A DNA stretch of 64,000 nucleotides, taken from contig NZ_JASBQQ010000011.1 in NCBI RefSeq assembly GCF_029961185.1, forward strand, positions 1 to 64,000, in the 5' to 3' direction. Source of the stretch: Albidovulum aestuarii. Lineage in GTDB: Bacteria > Pseudomonadota > Alphaproteobacteria > Rhodobacterales > Rhodobacteraceae. Shown one piece after another: positions 1 through 17,684 of this stretch (positions are counted from its first letter, which is position 1; the number at the start of each line of letters is the position of its first letter). Made by a program: the position numbers and the translations under genes. The notes under the pieces were generated by a model. That model saw nothing but the letters and a program-made list of their open reading frames with translations. It did not search any database and was not told the origin of the DNA.

Positions 1-509
1 GCCGAACCCTTGATGATCGGAATGTCGTCGCCCGGATATTCGTAGGACGACAGAAGCTCGCGCACTTCCATCTCGACCAGTTCCAGAAGCTCTTCGTCAT
101 CCACCTGGTCGACCTTGTTGAGGTAGACGACCATGTAGGGGATGCCGACCTGACGGCCGAGAAGGATGTGCTCGCGCGTCTGCGGCATCGGGCCGTCAGC
201 GGCGTTCACCACGAGGATCGCGCCGTCCATCTGCGCCGCACCGGTGATCATGTTCTTCACATAGTCGGCGTGGCCCGGGCAGTCGACGTGGGCATAGTGA
301 CGGTTCGCAGTTTCATATTCCACGTGAGCGGTCGAGATCGTGATCCCCCGCGCCTTCTCTTCCGGCGCCGCGTCAATCTGGTCATAGGCCTTGAAATCGC
401 CGAAATACTTCGTGATCGCAGCCGTCAGCGTCGTCTTGCCGTGGTCAACGTGGCCGATCGTGCCAATGTTCACGTGCGGTTTGTTACGTTCAAACTTTGC
501 CTTTGCCAT
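1..509 (-). CDS. tuf: Elongation factor Tu, N-terminal part (cut by window edge)
   Basis: EF-Tu is the GTPase that delivers aminoacyl-tRNA to the ribosome. About 169 codons are visible, reading leftward; the rest of the gene lies outside the window. The protein starts [14 protein letters not shown] and carries the P-loop GHVDHGKT (about residues 19-26), the switch element GITIS, DCPGH and the guanine-specificity motif NKVD, so identity is certain. Two ATG codons are in tandem; the second (ending at 509) lies five bases from a strong AGGAGG and matches the family start. It is the last gene of the str operon after fusA, with an 81-base gap that holds hairpins. A second tuf copy is common in this group, so this may be tufA or tufB. 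Confidence 0.97.
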   Translation of the reverse strand, partial: MAKAKFERNKPHVNIGTIGHVDHGKTTLTAAITKYFGDFKAYDQIDAAPEEKARGITISTAHVEYETANRHYAHVDCPGHADYVKNMITGAAQMDGAILVVNAADGPMPQTREHILLGRQVGIPYMVVYLNKVDQVDDEELLELVEMEVRELLSSYEYPGDDIPIIKGS

Positions 510-544
510 CATGGCCTCCTGTTCTGGGTTCGGTGCGCTTCCTA

Positions 545-584
545 GCGCCCTACGGGGTGGTAGGGTGCGCCGCGATGGCGCACC
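545..584 (-). other. Two overlapping hairpins between fusA and tuf
   Basis: Positions 548-553 pair with 560-565, with possible extension outward, and 564-571 pair perfectly with 577-584 (8 bp, 5-base loop). The two stems share bases 564-565 and therefore cannot both form fully. No U-run follows on the minus strand, so this is not an ordinary terminator. It may be a processing or stability element that lets tuf be expressed differently from fusA. The structure is seen; the role is inferred. Confidence 0.45.
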
Positions 585-590
585 GAGTTA

Positions 591-2714
591 TCAAGCGTAT
601 TTCTTCTGGATCTCGTCCGAGATGTTCTGCGGCACGGCCTCGTAATGGTCGAACTGCATCGTGAACACCGCGCGGCCCGAAGACATCGAGCGCAGGTTGT
701 TGATGTAGCCGAACATGTTGGCCAGGGGCACCATGCAGTTGATCACGTTGGCATTGCCGCGCGTGTCCTGACCCTGCACCATGCCGCGACGCGACGTGAG
801 ATCGCCGATGATGCCACCGGTATATTCCTCCGGCGTCACGACCTCGACCTTCATGATCGGTTCGAGAAGCTTCGCACCGGCCTTCTTCAGACCTTCGCGC
901 ATCCCGGCACGCGCCGCGATTTCGAAGGCGAGGACCGACGAGTCGACGTCGTGGAACGCTCCGTCAACAAGTGCCACCTTGAAGTCGATGACCGGGAAGC
1001 CCGCGAGCGGACCCGAGTCCATGACCGACTTGATGCCCTTTTCGACGCCCGGAATGTATTCCTTCGGCACCGCACCACCGACGATCCGGCTTTCGAAGGA
1101 ATAGCCCTCGCCCGGTTCGGTCGGCGAGATGATCATCTTCACCCGCGCGAACTGACCGGTACCGCCGGACTGCTTCTTGTGGGTGTAGTCGATCTCGGCC
1201 TCATGGCCGATGGTTTCACGATAAGCCACCTGCGGCGCACCGATATTCGCCTCGACCTTGAATTCCCGCTTCATGCGGTCAACGAGGATGTCGAGGTGAA
1301 GTTCGCCCATACCCTTCATGATGGTCTGACCGGACTCAAAGTCGGTCTCGACGCGGAAGGAGGGGTCTTCGGCGGCCAGACGGGCGAGAGCGATGCCCAT
1401 CTTTTCCTGGTCAGCCTTGGTTTTCGGCTCGACCGCGATCTCGATCACCGGCTCGGGGAAGGTCATGGTTTCCAGAACCACCTGCTTCTGGGCATCCGAC
1501 AGGGTGTCACCCGTGGTGGTTTCTTTCAGACCCGCCAGCGCGATGATGTCGCCTGCAAAGGCTTCTTCGATTTCCTCGCGGTTGATCGAGTGCATCATCA
1601 TCATGCGGCCGATACGCTCGCGCTTGCCCTTCGTCGTATTGACGATCTGGTCGCCCTTCTTGAGGACGCCGGAATAGATACGGGTGAAGGTGAGCGAGCC
1701 GACAAACGGGTCGTTCATGATCTTGAACGCCAGCGCCGAGAACGGCTGCGCGTCGTCAGCCGAACGGGCCTGATCGCGGGTTTCCGTCTCATCGCCCGGT
1801 TTGAAGCCCATATAGGCCGGAACGTCGAGCGGCGACGGCAGGAAGTCGATGACCGAGTTCAGAAGCGGCTGAACGCCCTTGTTCTTGAACGCGGAGCCTG
1901 CGGTCACCGGAACGAAGGACAAGGACAGCGTGCCCTTGCGGATCAGCTTGCGCAGGGTCGCCTCATCCGGCTCTTCGCCTTCGAGGTAAGCCATCATCGC
2001 GTCGTCGTCCATTTCGACGGCGACTTCGATCAGCTTGCCGCGCCATTCTTCGGCGAGTTCCTGAAGATCGGCGCGGATCGGCTTGCGAACCCAGCTTGCG
2101 CCGAGGTCTTCACCTTCCCAGACCCATTCTTCCATCTTGATCAGATCGACGATGCCTTCGAGCTTGTCCTCGGCGCCGATTGGCAGGGCGATCGGGGCGG
2201 GGGTCGCACCGGTGCGGTCCTTGATCATCGTCACGCATTTGAAGAAGTCCGCGCCGATCTTGTCCATCTTGTTGACGAAGACGATCCGCGGAACCTTGTA
2301 GCGGTCGGCCTGACGCCAGACGGTTTCGGTCTGCGGCTCGACGCCCGCGTTGGCGTCCAGAAGACAGATCGCACCGTCGAGCACCGCCAGCGAACGCTCG
2401 ACTTCGATGGTGAAGTCGACGTGGCCCGGGGTGTCGATGATGTTGAACCGGTACTTGGTGTCCGAGGTGCCTTCGGCGGTCGGGTCTTCCTGACGCTGCC
2501 AGAACGTGGTGGTCGCAGCCGAGGTGATCGTGATGCCACGCTCCTGCTCCTGCTCCATCCAGTCCATGGTCGCGGCGCCGTCATGGACTTCGCCGATCTT
2601 GTGGGACTTGCCGGTATAGAAAAGGATCCGCTCGGTCGTCGTGGTTTTACCCGCGTCGATATGAGCCATGATACCGATGTTGCGGTATCGCTGAAGAGGG
2701 TAGTCGCGTGCCAT
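591..2714 (-). CDS. fusA: Elongation factor G
   Basis: EF-G is the GTPase that drives translocation of tRNA and mRNA on the ribosome. The 707-residue product has the normal family length. It begins [25 protein letters not shown], with the P-loop AHIDAGKT near residues 18-25, switch motif RGITI, DTPGH and NKMD, followed by the usual domain II to V sequence. The start at 2714 is preceded by GGAAGGCGAAAG. It lies 18 bases downstream of rpsG and upstream of tuf in the str operon, in the usual order. Nothing is missing or unusual. Confidence 0.98.
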   Translation of the reverse strand: MARDYPLQRYRNIGIMAHIDAGKTTTTERILFYTGKSHKIGEVHDGAATMDWMEQEQERGITITSAATTTFWQRQEDPTAEGTSDTKYRFNIIDTPGHVDFTIEVERSLAVLDGAICLLDANAGVEPQTETVWRQADRYKVPRIVFVNKMDKIGADFFKCVTMIKDRTGATPAPIALPIGAEDKLEGIVDLIKMEEWVWEGEDLGASWVRKPIRADLQELAEEWRGKLIEVAVEMDDDAMMAYLEGEEPDEATLRKLIRKGTLSLSFVPVTAGSAFKNKGVQPLLNSVIDFLPSPLDVPAYMGFKPGDETETRDQARSADDAQPFSALAFKIMNDPFVGSLTFTRIYSGVLKKGDQIVNTTKGKRERIGRMMMMHSINREEIEEAFAGDIIALAGLKETTTGDTLSDAQKQVVLETMTFPEPVIEIAVEPKTKADQEKMGIALARLAAEDPSFRVETDFESGQTIMKGMGELHLDILVDRMKREFKVEANIGAPQVAYRETIGHEAEIDYTHKKQSGGTGQFARVKMIISPTEPGEGYSFESRIVGGAVPKEYIPGVEKGIKSVMDSGPLAGFPVIDFKVALVDGAFHDVDSSVLAFEIAARAGMREGLKKAGAKLLEPIMKVEVVTPEEYTGGIIGDLTSRRGMVQGQDTRGNANVINCMVPLANMFGYINNLRSMSSGRAVFTMQFDHYEAVPQNISDEIQKKYA

Positions 2715-2732
2715 CTTTCGCCTTCCTTCCGC

Positions 2733-3215
<483 letters not shown>

Positions 3216-3587
3216 TTATTTCGGACGCTTCGCGCCGTATTTCGAGCGGCGCTGACGACGATCTTTAACACCCTGGGTATCGAGGACACCGCGCAGGATG
3301 TGGTAACGGACGCCCGGAAGGTCTTTCACCCGGCCGCCGCGGATCAGGACAACGGAGTGTTCCTGAAGGTTGTGCTTTTCGCCGGGGATATAGCTGATCA
3401 CCTCGTAGCCGTTGGTCAGGCGGACCTTGGCCACCTTACGCATAGCCGAGTTCGGCTTCTTCGGCGTCGTGGTGTAGACGCGGGTGCAGACACCGCGCTT
3501 CTGCGGGCAGGATTCCAGGTGCTGGGACTTGGACTTCTGCGGCTTTGCTTCCCGGGGCTTCCGGATCAGCTGTTGGATCGTCGGCAT
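3216..3587 (-). CDS. rpsL: 30S ribosomal protein S12
   Basis: S12 sits at the decoding centre and controls accuracy. The 123-residue product begins [13 protein letters not shown] and carries the conserved TTPKKPNSA loop and [10 protein letters not shown] loop, where streptomycin-resistance changes normally arise. Both loops read as wild type, so a streptomycin-sensitive allele is expected. It is the first gene of the str operon (rpsL-rpsG-fusA-tuf) with a leader of roughly 220 bases from the predicted promoter at 3818-3846. The leader is long enough to hold regulatory structure, though I could not define one. Confidence 0.98.
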   Translation of the reverse strand: MPTIQQLIRKPREAKPQKSKSQHLESCPQKRGVCTRVYTTTPKKPNSAMRKVAKVRLTNGYEVISYIPGEKHNLQEHSVVLIRGGRVKDLPGVRYHILRGVLDTQGVKDRRQRRSKYGAKRPK

Positions 3588-3817
3588 TAACTCTCGCCTT
3601 TGTTTGCAGCCCGATCAACGATCGCCCGTCAGCGACGTTTCCGGGGGCTTTTCTCACAAGTCGTGCCCTGCGCGTCCGCAAAACACCAAAACCGCAATCG
3701 TCCCTTCGCGGGGCGACGCGGTGGAATTCCAGAGGATCGGGGCTATGCGGCCCGGATCATGACCACTTCAGTTCTGATACACGCCCACGCGCAGTACACC
3801 CGTGGCCGAGTGGGCGC

Positions 3818-3846
3818 CGTATAGGGGGAGTCGCGGGGGTTGTCAA
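3818..3846 (-). promoter_or_regulatory. Predicted sigma70-type promoter of the str operon
   Basis: On the minus strand a perfect TTGACA (3841-3846) is followed after exactly 17 bases by TATACG (3818-3823). It lies immediately downstream of the phosphatase stop codon at 3857 and points at rpsL. The expected transcript start is near 3811. A consensus -35 with optimal spacing fits a strong ribosomal-protein promoter. Promoter activity itself is inferred. Confidence 0.75.
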
Positions 3847-3856
3847 CAAGGGGCGC

Positions 3857-4552
3857 TCAGCGTCGTTCCGTCAAAAGCCAGCGGTGCAGTCCCAAAGCAA
3901 TGGCGAGCACAAAAAGCACGGCAAAGACGGTGTCGGACAGGAAATGCCGCCCGGTCATGACGCGCAGCGCGAGGCCCGCTGCGGGCAGAAATACCGCCAC
4001 TGCTACACAAGCACGGAACAGGAGGTCGGACAGCACGCGCCGCAGAAGCGGTACGAGGAGCAGGAAGGTGATCGCGAGTGCGACCGCCGCCGACCCTTCG
4101 CCGGACACGAAAGAGCAATTGGATGCGCATTGATCTGACGGCAGCCAGGGGGGCGTGAACGTGAGTGTCCCGCCGAACTCCGTCGTATCGGCCGGCCGCG
4201 CCCGGCCCCAGTGGTTCTTCAGCACCGCGTTTACCAAAAGTACGGGGCCGAGTAGATAAAGCAGGAAGACGAACCCCGCCGGGCGCGCGCCGAAGCCGGG
4301 CAGCGGCCGCCGGATCGCGGCGAGGCCGAGAGCGGCGAGCGACAGCAGAACGGCAGCGATCGACAGGTTCCAGATGAAGTGCCGCAGCGCCTGAACAGAG
4401 TCCAGCCGACCCAGCCAGAATCCCTCGCCTTCGCGGTAGAACGCCGCCGACACTGCAAGGTCGAGCCCCGGCCAGATGGCAAAGACAGCGACCGCCACGA
4501 GGAAGGCGACGGCAAGCCGGATGGCTGCCTTGCGGTGATCAATTCCCGGCAT
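3857..4552 (-). CDS. PAP2-family membrane phosphatase (lipid A phosphatase-like)
   Basis: This 231-residue membrane protein belongs to the PAP2 phosphatases, which remove phosphate from lipids such as lipid A or polyprenyl diphosphate at the outer face of the inner membrane. The signature is visible: K112-x6-RP (119-120), then SGE at 150-152 where most members have SGH, then R197-x5-H203-x3-D207 with the nucleophile His and partner Asp kept. Hydrophobic segments lie near residues 12-36, 62-80, 92-111, 155-172 and 180-197. I chose the ATG at 4552 over the longer frame to 4750 because it overlaps the upstream glycosyltransferase by 14 bases, as in coupled genes. It is the last gene of the four-gene unit 7005-3857. 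The neighbours suggest a lipid A substrate (LpxE/LpxF-like role), but the exact phosphate removed is unknown. Confidence 0.75.
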   Translation of the reverse strand: MPGIDHRKAAIRLAVAFLVAVAVFAIWPGLDLAVSAAFYREGEGFWLGRLDSVQALRHFIWNLSIAAVLLSLAALGLAAIRRPLPGFGARPAGFVFLLYLLGPVLLVNAVLKNHWGRARPADTTEFGGTLTFTPPWLPSDQCASNCSFVSGEGSAAVALAITFLLLVPLLRRVLSDLLFRACVAVAVFLPAAGLALRVMTGRHFLSDTVFAVLFVLAIALGLHRWLLTERR

Positions 4553-5969
4553 CTCGGCACCCTTTGGGCAGAAGCCAGGCCCGCAGCGCAAGCCCCGCAT
4601 GGGCCCCGTTTCCGGTGTCGAACTCCGCCACAGGCGCACCTGCGCAGGCAGGCGCGTCGCCCGCGACCAGAAGCACCCCGGCCGCGTCTGCGGGCAAGGG
4701 GAAGGTCTGCTCATAGTAGCTGCGCGGGCGGTCCTTCGGCGTGGGAGCATAGAAGGTCAGCCCTGAACCTTTCCCGGTATGAAAGAGGTCCGCAAGGATG
4801 TCGCGGTCGCCTGCAACGATAGATGTGGCCCCCGCCACACCCGCTGCGTCGATGATCTGACGGCTCAGATCGACACGGCCCAGATAGCGGGCCAGCAGCG
4901 GCTCGCCTCCGCGTTCGGGGACGGGCGCGATCACCGTCAGGACCGGCAACAGCACCGACAGCGCACCGTTGATGGCGAGCGACCACGGCAAGAGGCGCGG
5001 CGCACGATCCAGAAGCACCGCCACGGCGAGAACCGTACCGGCGAAATAGGCGGCGACGCCCCAATTGGCATAGGCTTGTGCAAGGAAGGCCTGAACGCAG
5101 ACGATTACCACCACGGGCAGCGAGAAAAGGGCGAGCCCCCGGCCCTCAACCGATCCGGGGCGGACATAGCCGAACAGCAGTGCCGCAAAGATAACCGGAC
5201 CGACAACCGCGAACTGGCTGAAAAAGAACTCGGCCAGACCGGAGGGATTGAGATTGGCGAACCATGACGCATGCTGCACCCAGCCTGCATTATCCACCGT
5301 ATGCGCAACGGTCGTAAGGTCGTTCGACAGGTTCCAGAGCACATTCGGCAGGATCGCAACGACGAAAGCGATCAACATCGTGGCCCAGACCCGCAAGCCC
5401 GGGCGCAACGCCGGAACGAAAACCGCCGCCAGCGCCACACCGATCAGGAAATAGACCGCCGCGTATTTGGCCAGAAATGCAAGGCCGAGGCAAAACCCCG
5501 CCACTGCTGCGAACACTACCCGTCCCGTTTCGGCCGCCCGGATATGGAACAGCAGTGCTGTCGCGAAGAATGGCGCCATGATCGTATCGGTCGAGATGAG
5601 CACGCTGCCGAGCGCCACCATCGGCAGTGTCGCATAGGTGATCGCGGTCCAGAACGCCGCGCGCCCCGAGAAGAGGCGCGCCGAGACCGCCCCGAGGATC
5701 AGCGCCGTCGCCCCGTGGAAGATCGCGCCGGGCAGGCGCACCCAGAACGGTGCATCGCTGCCTGCGAGTTCCGTCACGGCCCGGATCACCCAGGCGATCA
5801 GCGGCGGCTTGGAGTAATAGCCGAAATCCAGCCGTTCACCCCAGAGCCAGTACTGGCTTTCATCGACGAACAGGTCGGTCTTGTTGAACCACAGCGCCAC
5901 GAGCCGCGCGAGCGTGACCGCGCCGACCACGAGGGCCGCGCGCGGCAACCAGTCCGCGCGATCAGCCAT
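4539..5969 (-). CDS. GT39/ArnT-like membrane glycosyltransferase
   Basis: A 476-residue polytopic protein of the GT-C fold family (GT39, ArnT/RgtA-like). Such enzymes move a sugar from a polyprenyl-phosphate carrier to a lipid or protein acceptor on the periplasmic side. After the first membrane segment the acidic pair DE (residues 36-37, in LFVDESQYWLWG) is the typical metal/catalytic motif of the first periplasmic loop, followed by YYSKPP (51-56); about ten further hydrophobic segments follow. The start at 5969 overlaps the stop of the LABN gene as ATGGCTGA (8 bases), so it is preferred to the longer frame from 6023. Its neighbours, a GT2 synthase, a LABN protein and a PAP2 phosphatase, point to lipid A or core decoration. 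The sugar cannot be told from the sequence. Confidence 0.8.
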   Translation of the reverse strand: MADRADWLPRAALVVGAVTLARLVALWFNKTDLFVDESQYWLWGERLDFGYYSKPPLIAWVIRAVTELAGSDAPFWVRLPGAIFHGATALILGAVSARLFSGRAAFWTAITYATLPMVALGSVLISTDTIMAPFFATALLFHIRAAETGRVVFAAVAGFCLGLAFLAKYAAVYFLIGVALAAVFVPALRPGLRVWATMLIAFVVAILPNVLWNLSNDLTTVAHTVDNAGWVQHASWFANLNPSGLAEFFFSQFAVVGPVIFAALLFGYVRPGSVEGRGLALFSLPVVVIVCVQAFLAQAYANWGVAAYFAGTVLAVAVLLDRAPRLLPWSLAINGALSVLLPVLTVIAPVPERGGEPLLARYLGRVDLSRQIIDAAGVAGATSIVAGDRDILADLFHTGKGSGLTFYAPTPKDRPRSYYEQTFPLPADAAGVLLVAGDAPACAGAPVAEFDTGNGAHAGLALRAWLLPKGCRDAGN

Positions 5970-6267
5970 TGGCCCGACGGTCTTTGTAGATAAGTCGGAG
6001 GTTGCGGGCATAGATGAAGACACCCGTTGACTGACCGAGGATGAAGACGACGTCGCGACGGTAAATCGCGTAAGTCAGCAGGATCAGCCCACCCGCCATC
6101 GACAGGTACCAGAAGGACAAGGGCACGACGGATTTCCTCGCCCGTTCCGACGCGATCCACTGGACAAGGAACCGACCGGTGAACATCAGTTGGCCGAAAA
6201 GCCCGAAGGCCACCCACCAGAACTCAAGCCAGCCGTCGACATGGAGGACGGCGAACACCTTGTCCAT
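5962..6267 (-). CDS. LABN-domain small membrane protein
   Basis: This 101-residue protein matches the lipid A biosynthesis N-terminal (LABN) domain that also occurs at the N terminus of some LpxB proteins. It has three hydrophobic segments (about residues 13-32, 48-66 and 71-90) and the typical GRFLVQWIASERARKSVVP and PLSFWYLSM stretches. Free-standing copies are commonly paired with ArnC/GT2 synthases and GT39 transferases and are proposed to act in flipping or handling the polyprenyl-linked sugar. Here it sits exactly between such genes, 3 bases after the GT2 gene and overlapping the GT39 gene by 8 bases. The flippase-like role is inference from context. Confidence 0.8.
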   Translation of the reverse strand: MDKVFAVLHVDGWLEFWWVAFGLFGQLMFTGRFLVQWIASERARKSVVPLSFWYLSMAGGLILLTYAIYRRDVVFILGQSTGVFIYARNLRLIYKDRRANG

Positions 6268-6270
6268 GCC

Positions 6271-7005
6271 TCAGCCCTTCTTCGCCCCGGGCTCGGTCGG
6301 GCGCGACTGTTTGCGGCGACGCAAAAGCCACATCACGCCGACGAGGTCGATCATGCCGACAAAACCGCGCTGGAGATTGGAATAGTTCGACCGCCCTGCC
6401 CCACGCGGGCGATGCGAAACATCGACATGCGCGACCTGCCAGCCGTCACGTGTAAAGAGCGCCGGAAGGTAGCGGTGCATGTGGTTGAAGAACGGCAGAC
6501 GCAGGAAACCGTCGCGACGGAATGCCTTGAGCCCGCAGCCGGTATCGCGGGTACCGTCCTTCAGCGCCCAGGACCGGATTGCATTGGCAAAACGCGAGGC
6601 CAGTTTCTTTGACATCGTATCCTGCCGCCCGACCCGCTGTCCGGCCACGATACCGATCGCCTCGGACCCCTCGGCCAGAAGCGGCGCGAAAAGTTTCGGC
6701 AGTTCCTCGGGCGGGTTCTGTCCGTCGCCGTCGAGCGTACAGACAATCGACCCGCTGGCCGCGAGAACGCCGCTGTGGACCGCAGCACTCTGCCCACCCG
6801 ACCGGTCATGGCGAAGCAGCCGGAGATTCGGATGGCTGTCCATGCGGCGGGTCACGACCCCGGCGGTGTCATCCTCGGACCCGTCATCGACGACGATGAC
6901 TTCGTAGTCCCCATGCGCCGCACAGGCCGCGTCGATCCCGTCGAGCAGCGTCTCGATATTCTCCGCCTCGTTCTTCGCGGGAATGACGATGGAAACCGTA
7001 ACCAT
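6271..7005 (-). CDS. Family 2 glycosyltransferase (polyprenyl-phosphate-sugar synthase type)
   Basis: A 244-residue GT2 enzyme of the dolichol-phosphate mannosyltransferase / ArnC / RgtE type. The nucleotide-sugar fold is clear: VIPAKNEAENI (8-17), VVDDGSEDDT (38-47) and the metal-binding DGD at 92-94 in TLDGDGQNPP. The SNYSN stretch and the basic C terminus are usual for this group. It has no C-terminal membrane anchor, unlike DpmI-III types. As the first gene of the 7005-3857 unit it probably makes the polyprenyl-phosphate sugar that the GT39 enzyme uses. The start at 7005 is the first ATG of the frame, 97 bases after the exporter gene. Confidence 0.82.
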   Translation of the reverse strand: MVTVSIVIPAKNEAENIETLLDGIDAACAAHGDYEVIVVDDGSEDDTAGVVTRRMDSHPNLRLLRHDRSGGQSAAVHSGVLAASGSIVCTLDGDGQNPPEELPKLFAPLLAEGSEAIGIVAGQRVGRQDTMSKKLASRFANAIRSWALKDGTRDTGCGLKAFRRDGFLRLPFFNHMHRYLPALFTRDGWQVAHVDVSHRPRGAGRSNYSNLQRGFVGMIDLVGVMWLLRRRKQSRPTEPGAKKG

Positions 7006-7102
7006 GAGCGCCCCGGAAGTCGGCTTGTGTCAATGTATCTGGTCTGCGTCTGGCGGTCGTACTGCACCGGGCCGCGATTGTAAATGTGCGCGCGGGATAC
7101 GG

Positions 7103-8011
7103 TCAGCGCAGCCGCAGGGGTGGCGTTGCGGGTGTCGCGACCACCTGACCAAGTCGGCGTTCGCGGTGGAAGGTGTAGATGCCGGTGGCAATGATGATGC
7201 CCGCACCCACAAGGGTGAGCATGTCCGGCAGTTCACCGAACGCGGCCCAACCCAGCGTGATCGCGAAGACCAGCGCGGTGTAGCGGAACGGCGCGACGAC
7301 CGCGACCTCCCCAACCCGCATCGCCATCACGATGAGCAGATATCCCAGGATCAGGAACGCAGCGGCCGTGCCGATGAGCACCGCGATGCCCGGCCGGACC
7401 GGTGCCCAGCCGGCGAACGGCAGGAGACAGGCGGCCGCAACGGTGACCGAGGCGCCGGCAAGGAAGGCGACGCTGATCGATGGCACCTCCGCCGACAGGC
7501 GGCGGGTGGAGAGGTCGCGTATGACGACAAATCCGACCGAAGCCAGCCCGACAAGCGCCCAGCGGTCAAATCCTTCGGTGCCGGGCCGTACGATCAACAA
7601 GACCCCGGCAAAGCCGATGCCGATCGCGGCCATCCGGCGCCAGCCAACCGGCGCCCTCAACGCAACGGCGGCGGCCAGAGTGACGGCCAGCGGCAGCGCC
7701 TGCATGATGGCCGAGAGATTAGCCAGCGGCATATGCCTGAGCGCGGCCAGAAAAGTCAGCGTCGCCGCCACCTCGGCGAAAGATCGCATGATCAGCAGTC
7801 GGCCGTCCCCCGGCGGGAACCGAAATCGCAACCGACCCTGCCGCATACCGATCACGACAAGCGCCAGAACCGCGAGCGCGCCGCGCAAAACGATCGCCTG
7901 CGCCAGCGGCAGTTCCGCCGTCACCGCCTTCATGCAGCTGTCGTTGATCGTGAAGGCCGCCATGGCGAGGCTCATATAGAGCGCCCCGCGCAGGTTTTCG
8001 TTCGCGATCAT
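7103..8011 (-). CDS. EamA-type DMT-superfamily transporter
   Basis: A 302-residue inner-membrane protein with ten hydrophobic segments and the internal repeat of two EamA domains typical of the drug/metabolite transporter superfamily (RhaT/RarD-like). It begins MIANENLRGALYMSLAMAAFTINDSCMK, a common start for this Rhodobacterales group. Substrates in this family range from amino acids to S-adenosylmethionine and cannot be predicted here. Its start codon overlaps the stop of the upstream rhamnosyltransferase-like gene by four bases (ATGA at 8008-8011), so the two are co-transcribed. The envelope context allows export of a precursor, but that is a guess. Confidence 0.8.
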   Translation of the reverse strand: MIANENLRGALYMSLAMAAFTINDSCMKAVTAELPLAQAIVLRGALAVLALVVIGMRQGRLRFRFPPGDGRLLIMRSFAEVAATLTFLAALRHMPLANLSAIMQALPLAVTLAAAVALRAPVGWRRMAAIGIGFAGVLLIVRPGTEGFDRWALVGLASVGFVVIRDLSTRRLSAEVPSISVAFLAGASVTVAAACLLPFAGWAPVRPGIAVLIGTAAAFLILGYLLIVMAMRVGEVAVVAPFRYTALVFAITLGWAAFGELPDMLTLVGAGIIIATGIYTFHRERRLGQVVATPATPPLRLR

Positions 8012-8850
8012 GCCTGCCCCTGATCCCGCGCGGCCATTGATGCCACCTTCAGCGCTCCTGCAAGTCTGTCGGGCTCAATGCCGAAACGGCGGCGCAGGGT
8101 ATAGCGCGCCGGGCCGGGTTCCATCGGGTCAGCGAAGTTTCGACTGGTCACGGTGCTGTCGTTCCACCCGTGAACGCCGCGCACGAACATGATCTGATCC
8201 TGAAGGCTGAGCGTTGTCATGTGGCGATAGACCAGATGATGCGGGTAATCGAAAACCGATTTATCGTGATCCGGCGGCATGAAAAGTGTCAGCGCCGGGG
8301 TCCAGCAGGACGCCGTCACCTTATGCACGCTGACCTCTTCGCCGGTTCCGTTCAGCGCCAGCCCCTTGCAGTGATCGAGCGCGACGAGCGGCTGAAAGGC
8401 AAAGGCAGGTGCGGCGAGGGCCTCGAAATCCGACCGCACGCGCCGGACGTAATCGGTGGCGACGGCGTCGTCATCGTCGAGCCTGAACTGGGCGACGATA
8501 TCGGCGCTCTTGTCGATCCGGTCCAGCATCACCTGGCGCGAAACCTCGCGCAGGCGCCCGGGCGGCAGGAACAGAAGCTCGAACTGCGGCACATCCGCGA
8601 CAATCTGTTGCAGATGACCGCGCCATGGCTCGGGGTAATCCTCACCCGTTGCGACCACGAGGTGAAAGTCAGGATCGCTCTGCGCCCGGATCGACGGCAT
8701 GAACACATGTTCGAACCATGCCATCCGGGTCGTCAGGCGCAGCGGATCGTAAAGCTCGCGTCGGCGCTCTTCGAAATCCTGCGACGGCTTCTGAAACCCG
8801 TTGGTCACGAGAAGCGAAAAGCGGCACATTCCAAGGACCTGAATTCGCAA
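8008..8850 (-). CDS. Putative rhamnosyltransferase-family glycosyltransferase
   Basis: This 280-residue soluble protein matches the family called putative rhamnosyl transferase (Pfam Rhamno_transf), found mostly in Rhodobacterales. Visible features are the early segment MCRFSLLV, the acidic metal-binding run RLDDDDAV (D125-D128) expected of a GT-A fold, and the central segment HLVVATGEDYP. It lies just after the rpoC terminator and overlaps the DMT transporter gene by four bases. A role in surface polysaccharide or LPS assembly is likely from the family and neighbours. Donor and acceptor are unknown. Confidence 0.72.
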   Translation of the reverse strand: MRIQVLGMCRFSLLVTNGFQKPSQDFEERRRELYDPLRLTTRMAWFEHVFMPSIRAQSDPDFHLVVATGEDYPEPWRGHLQQIVADVPQFELLFLPPGRLREVSRQVMLDRIDKSADIVAQFRLDDDDAVATDYVRRVRSDFEALAAPAFAFQPLVALDHCKGLALNGTGEEVSVHKVTASCWTPALTLFMPPDHDKSVFDYPHHLVYRHMTTLSLQDQIMFVRGVHGWNDSTVTSRNFADPMEPGPARYTLRRRFGIEPDRLAGALKVASMAARDQGQA

Positions 8851-8938
8851 GGTTTACCTTTCCGTGCCGGGTCTTCCGCCGAGGTAGGTTCCGGCGGGGG
8901 CAGGATGTGGTTGCCCTACCTGGTTGTCAATCGCCCAC

Positions 8939-8974
8939 AAAAAAGCCCCCCGCCAATGGCGGAGGGCCGTTTTT
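8939..8974 (-). terminator. rho-independent terminator after rpoC
   Basis: A 10-bp stem (8945-8954 with 8958-8967, one G-U pair, three-base loop) is flanked by six A on the left and five T on the right, so it can stop transcription in both directions. On the minus strand it lies 20 bases after the rpoC stop and gives a run of six U. It separates the rplJ-rpoC operon from the envelope genes. Confidence 0.9.
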
Positions 8975-8993
8975 CAGTCAGGCACGCAGACCG

Positions 8994-13247
<4,254 letters not shown>

Positions 13248-13295
13248 CTTGCGTCCTTCATATCAGGGGATGGGTAAGCGGGGGCGCGAACGCCC

Positions 13296-17429
<4,134 letters not shown>

Positions 17430-17564
17430 GCTCGTCGTCACCTTTCGTCTCTTCGCGGGTGCGGTACCGTCGGGGACACGGGACCACGCCGCTTGCGAAT
17501 GAAGGGGGCCGGTTCAATTCATGCCCTCCGTCCCACCGGAAAGCTCCCGAACCGTTAACCTCGC

Positions 17565-17651
17565 CTTGGAAGGGGCATCCTTTACCTCAGGGCAACGAAA
17601 GCCCCTTCCAAGACAGGTTCGGCTGGGCCCGGGGAATGCCCGGACCCAGCC
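17565..17651 (-). other. Hairpin pair in the rplL-rpoB intergenic region
   Basis: Two stems lie between rplL and rpoB. A perfect 12-bp stem joins 17565-17576 and 17601-17612 across a 24-base loop. Nearer rplL, 17621-17627 pairs with 17645-17651, with further inner G-C pairs. Neither has a U-run on the minus strand. In E. coli this same gap holds an attenuator and an RNase III site that lower rpoBC expression relative to L7/L12. A similar processing role is likely here by position, not proven. Confidence 0.6.
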
Positions 17652-17684
17652 ATATTCTCACGTCGGGACCGAAGCCCCGGACGA

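Noticed and set aside
17503-17535. GGTTCAATTC resembling a tRNA T loop
   Set aside because: No matching acceptor, D or anticodon arms could be drawn around it; it lies in the rplL-rpoB gap.
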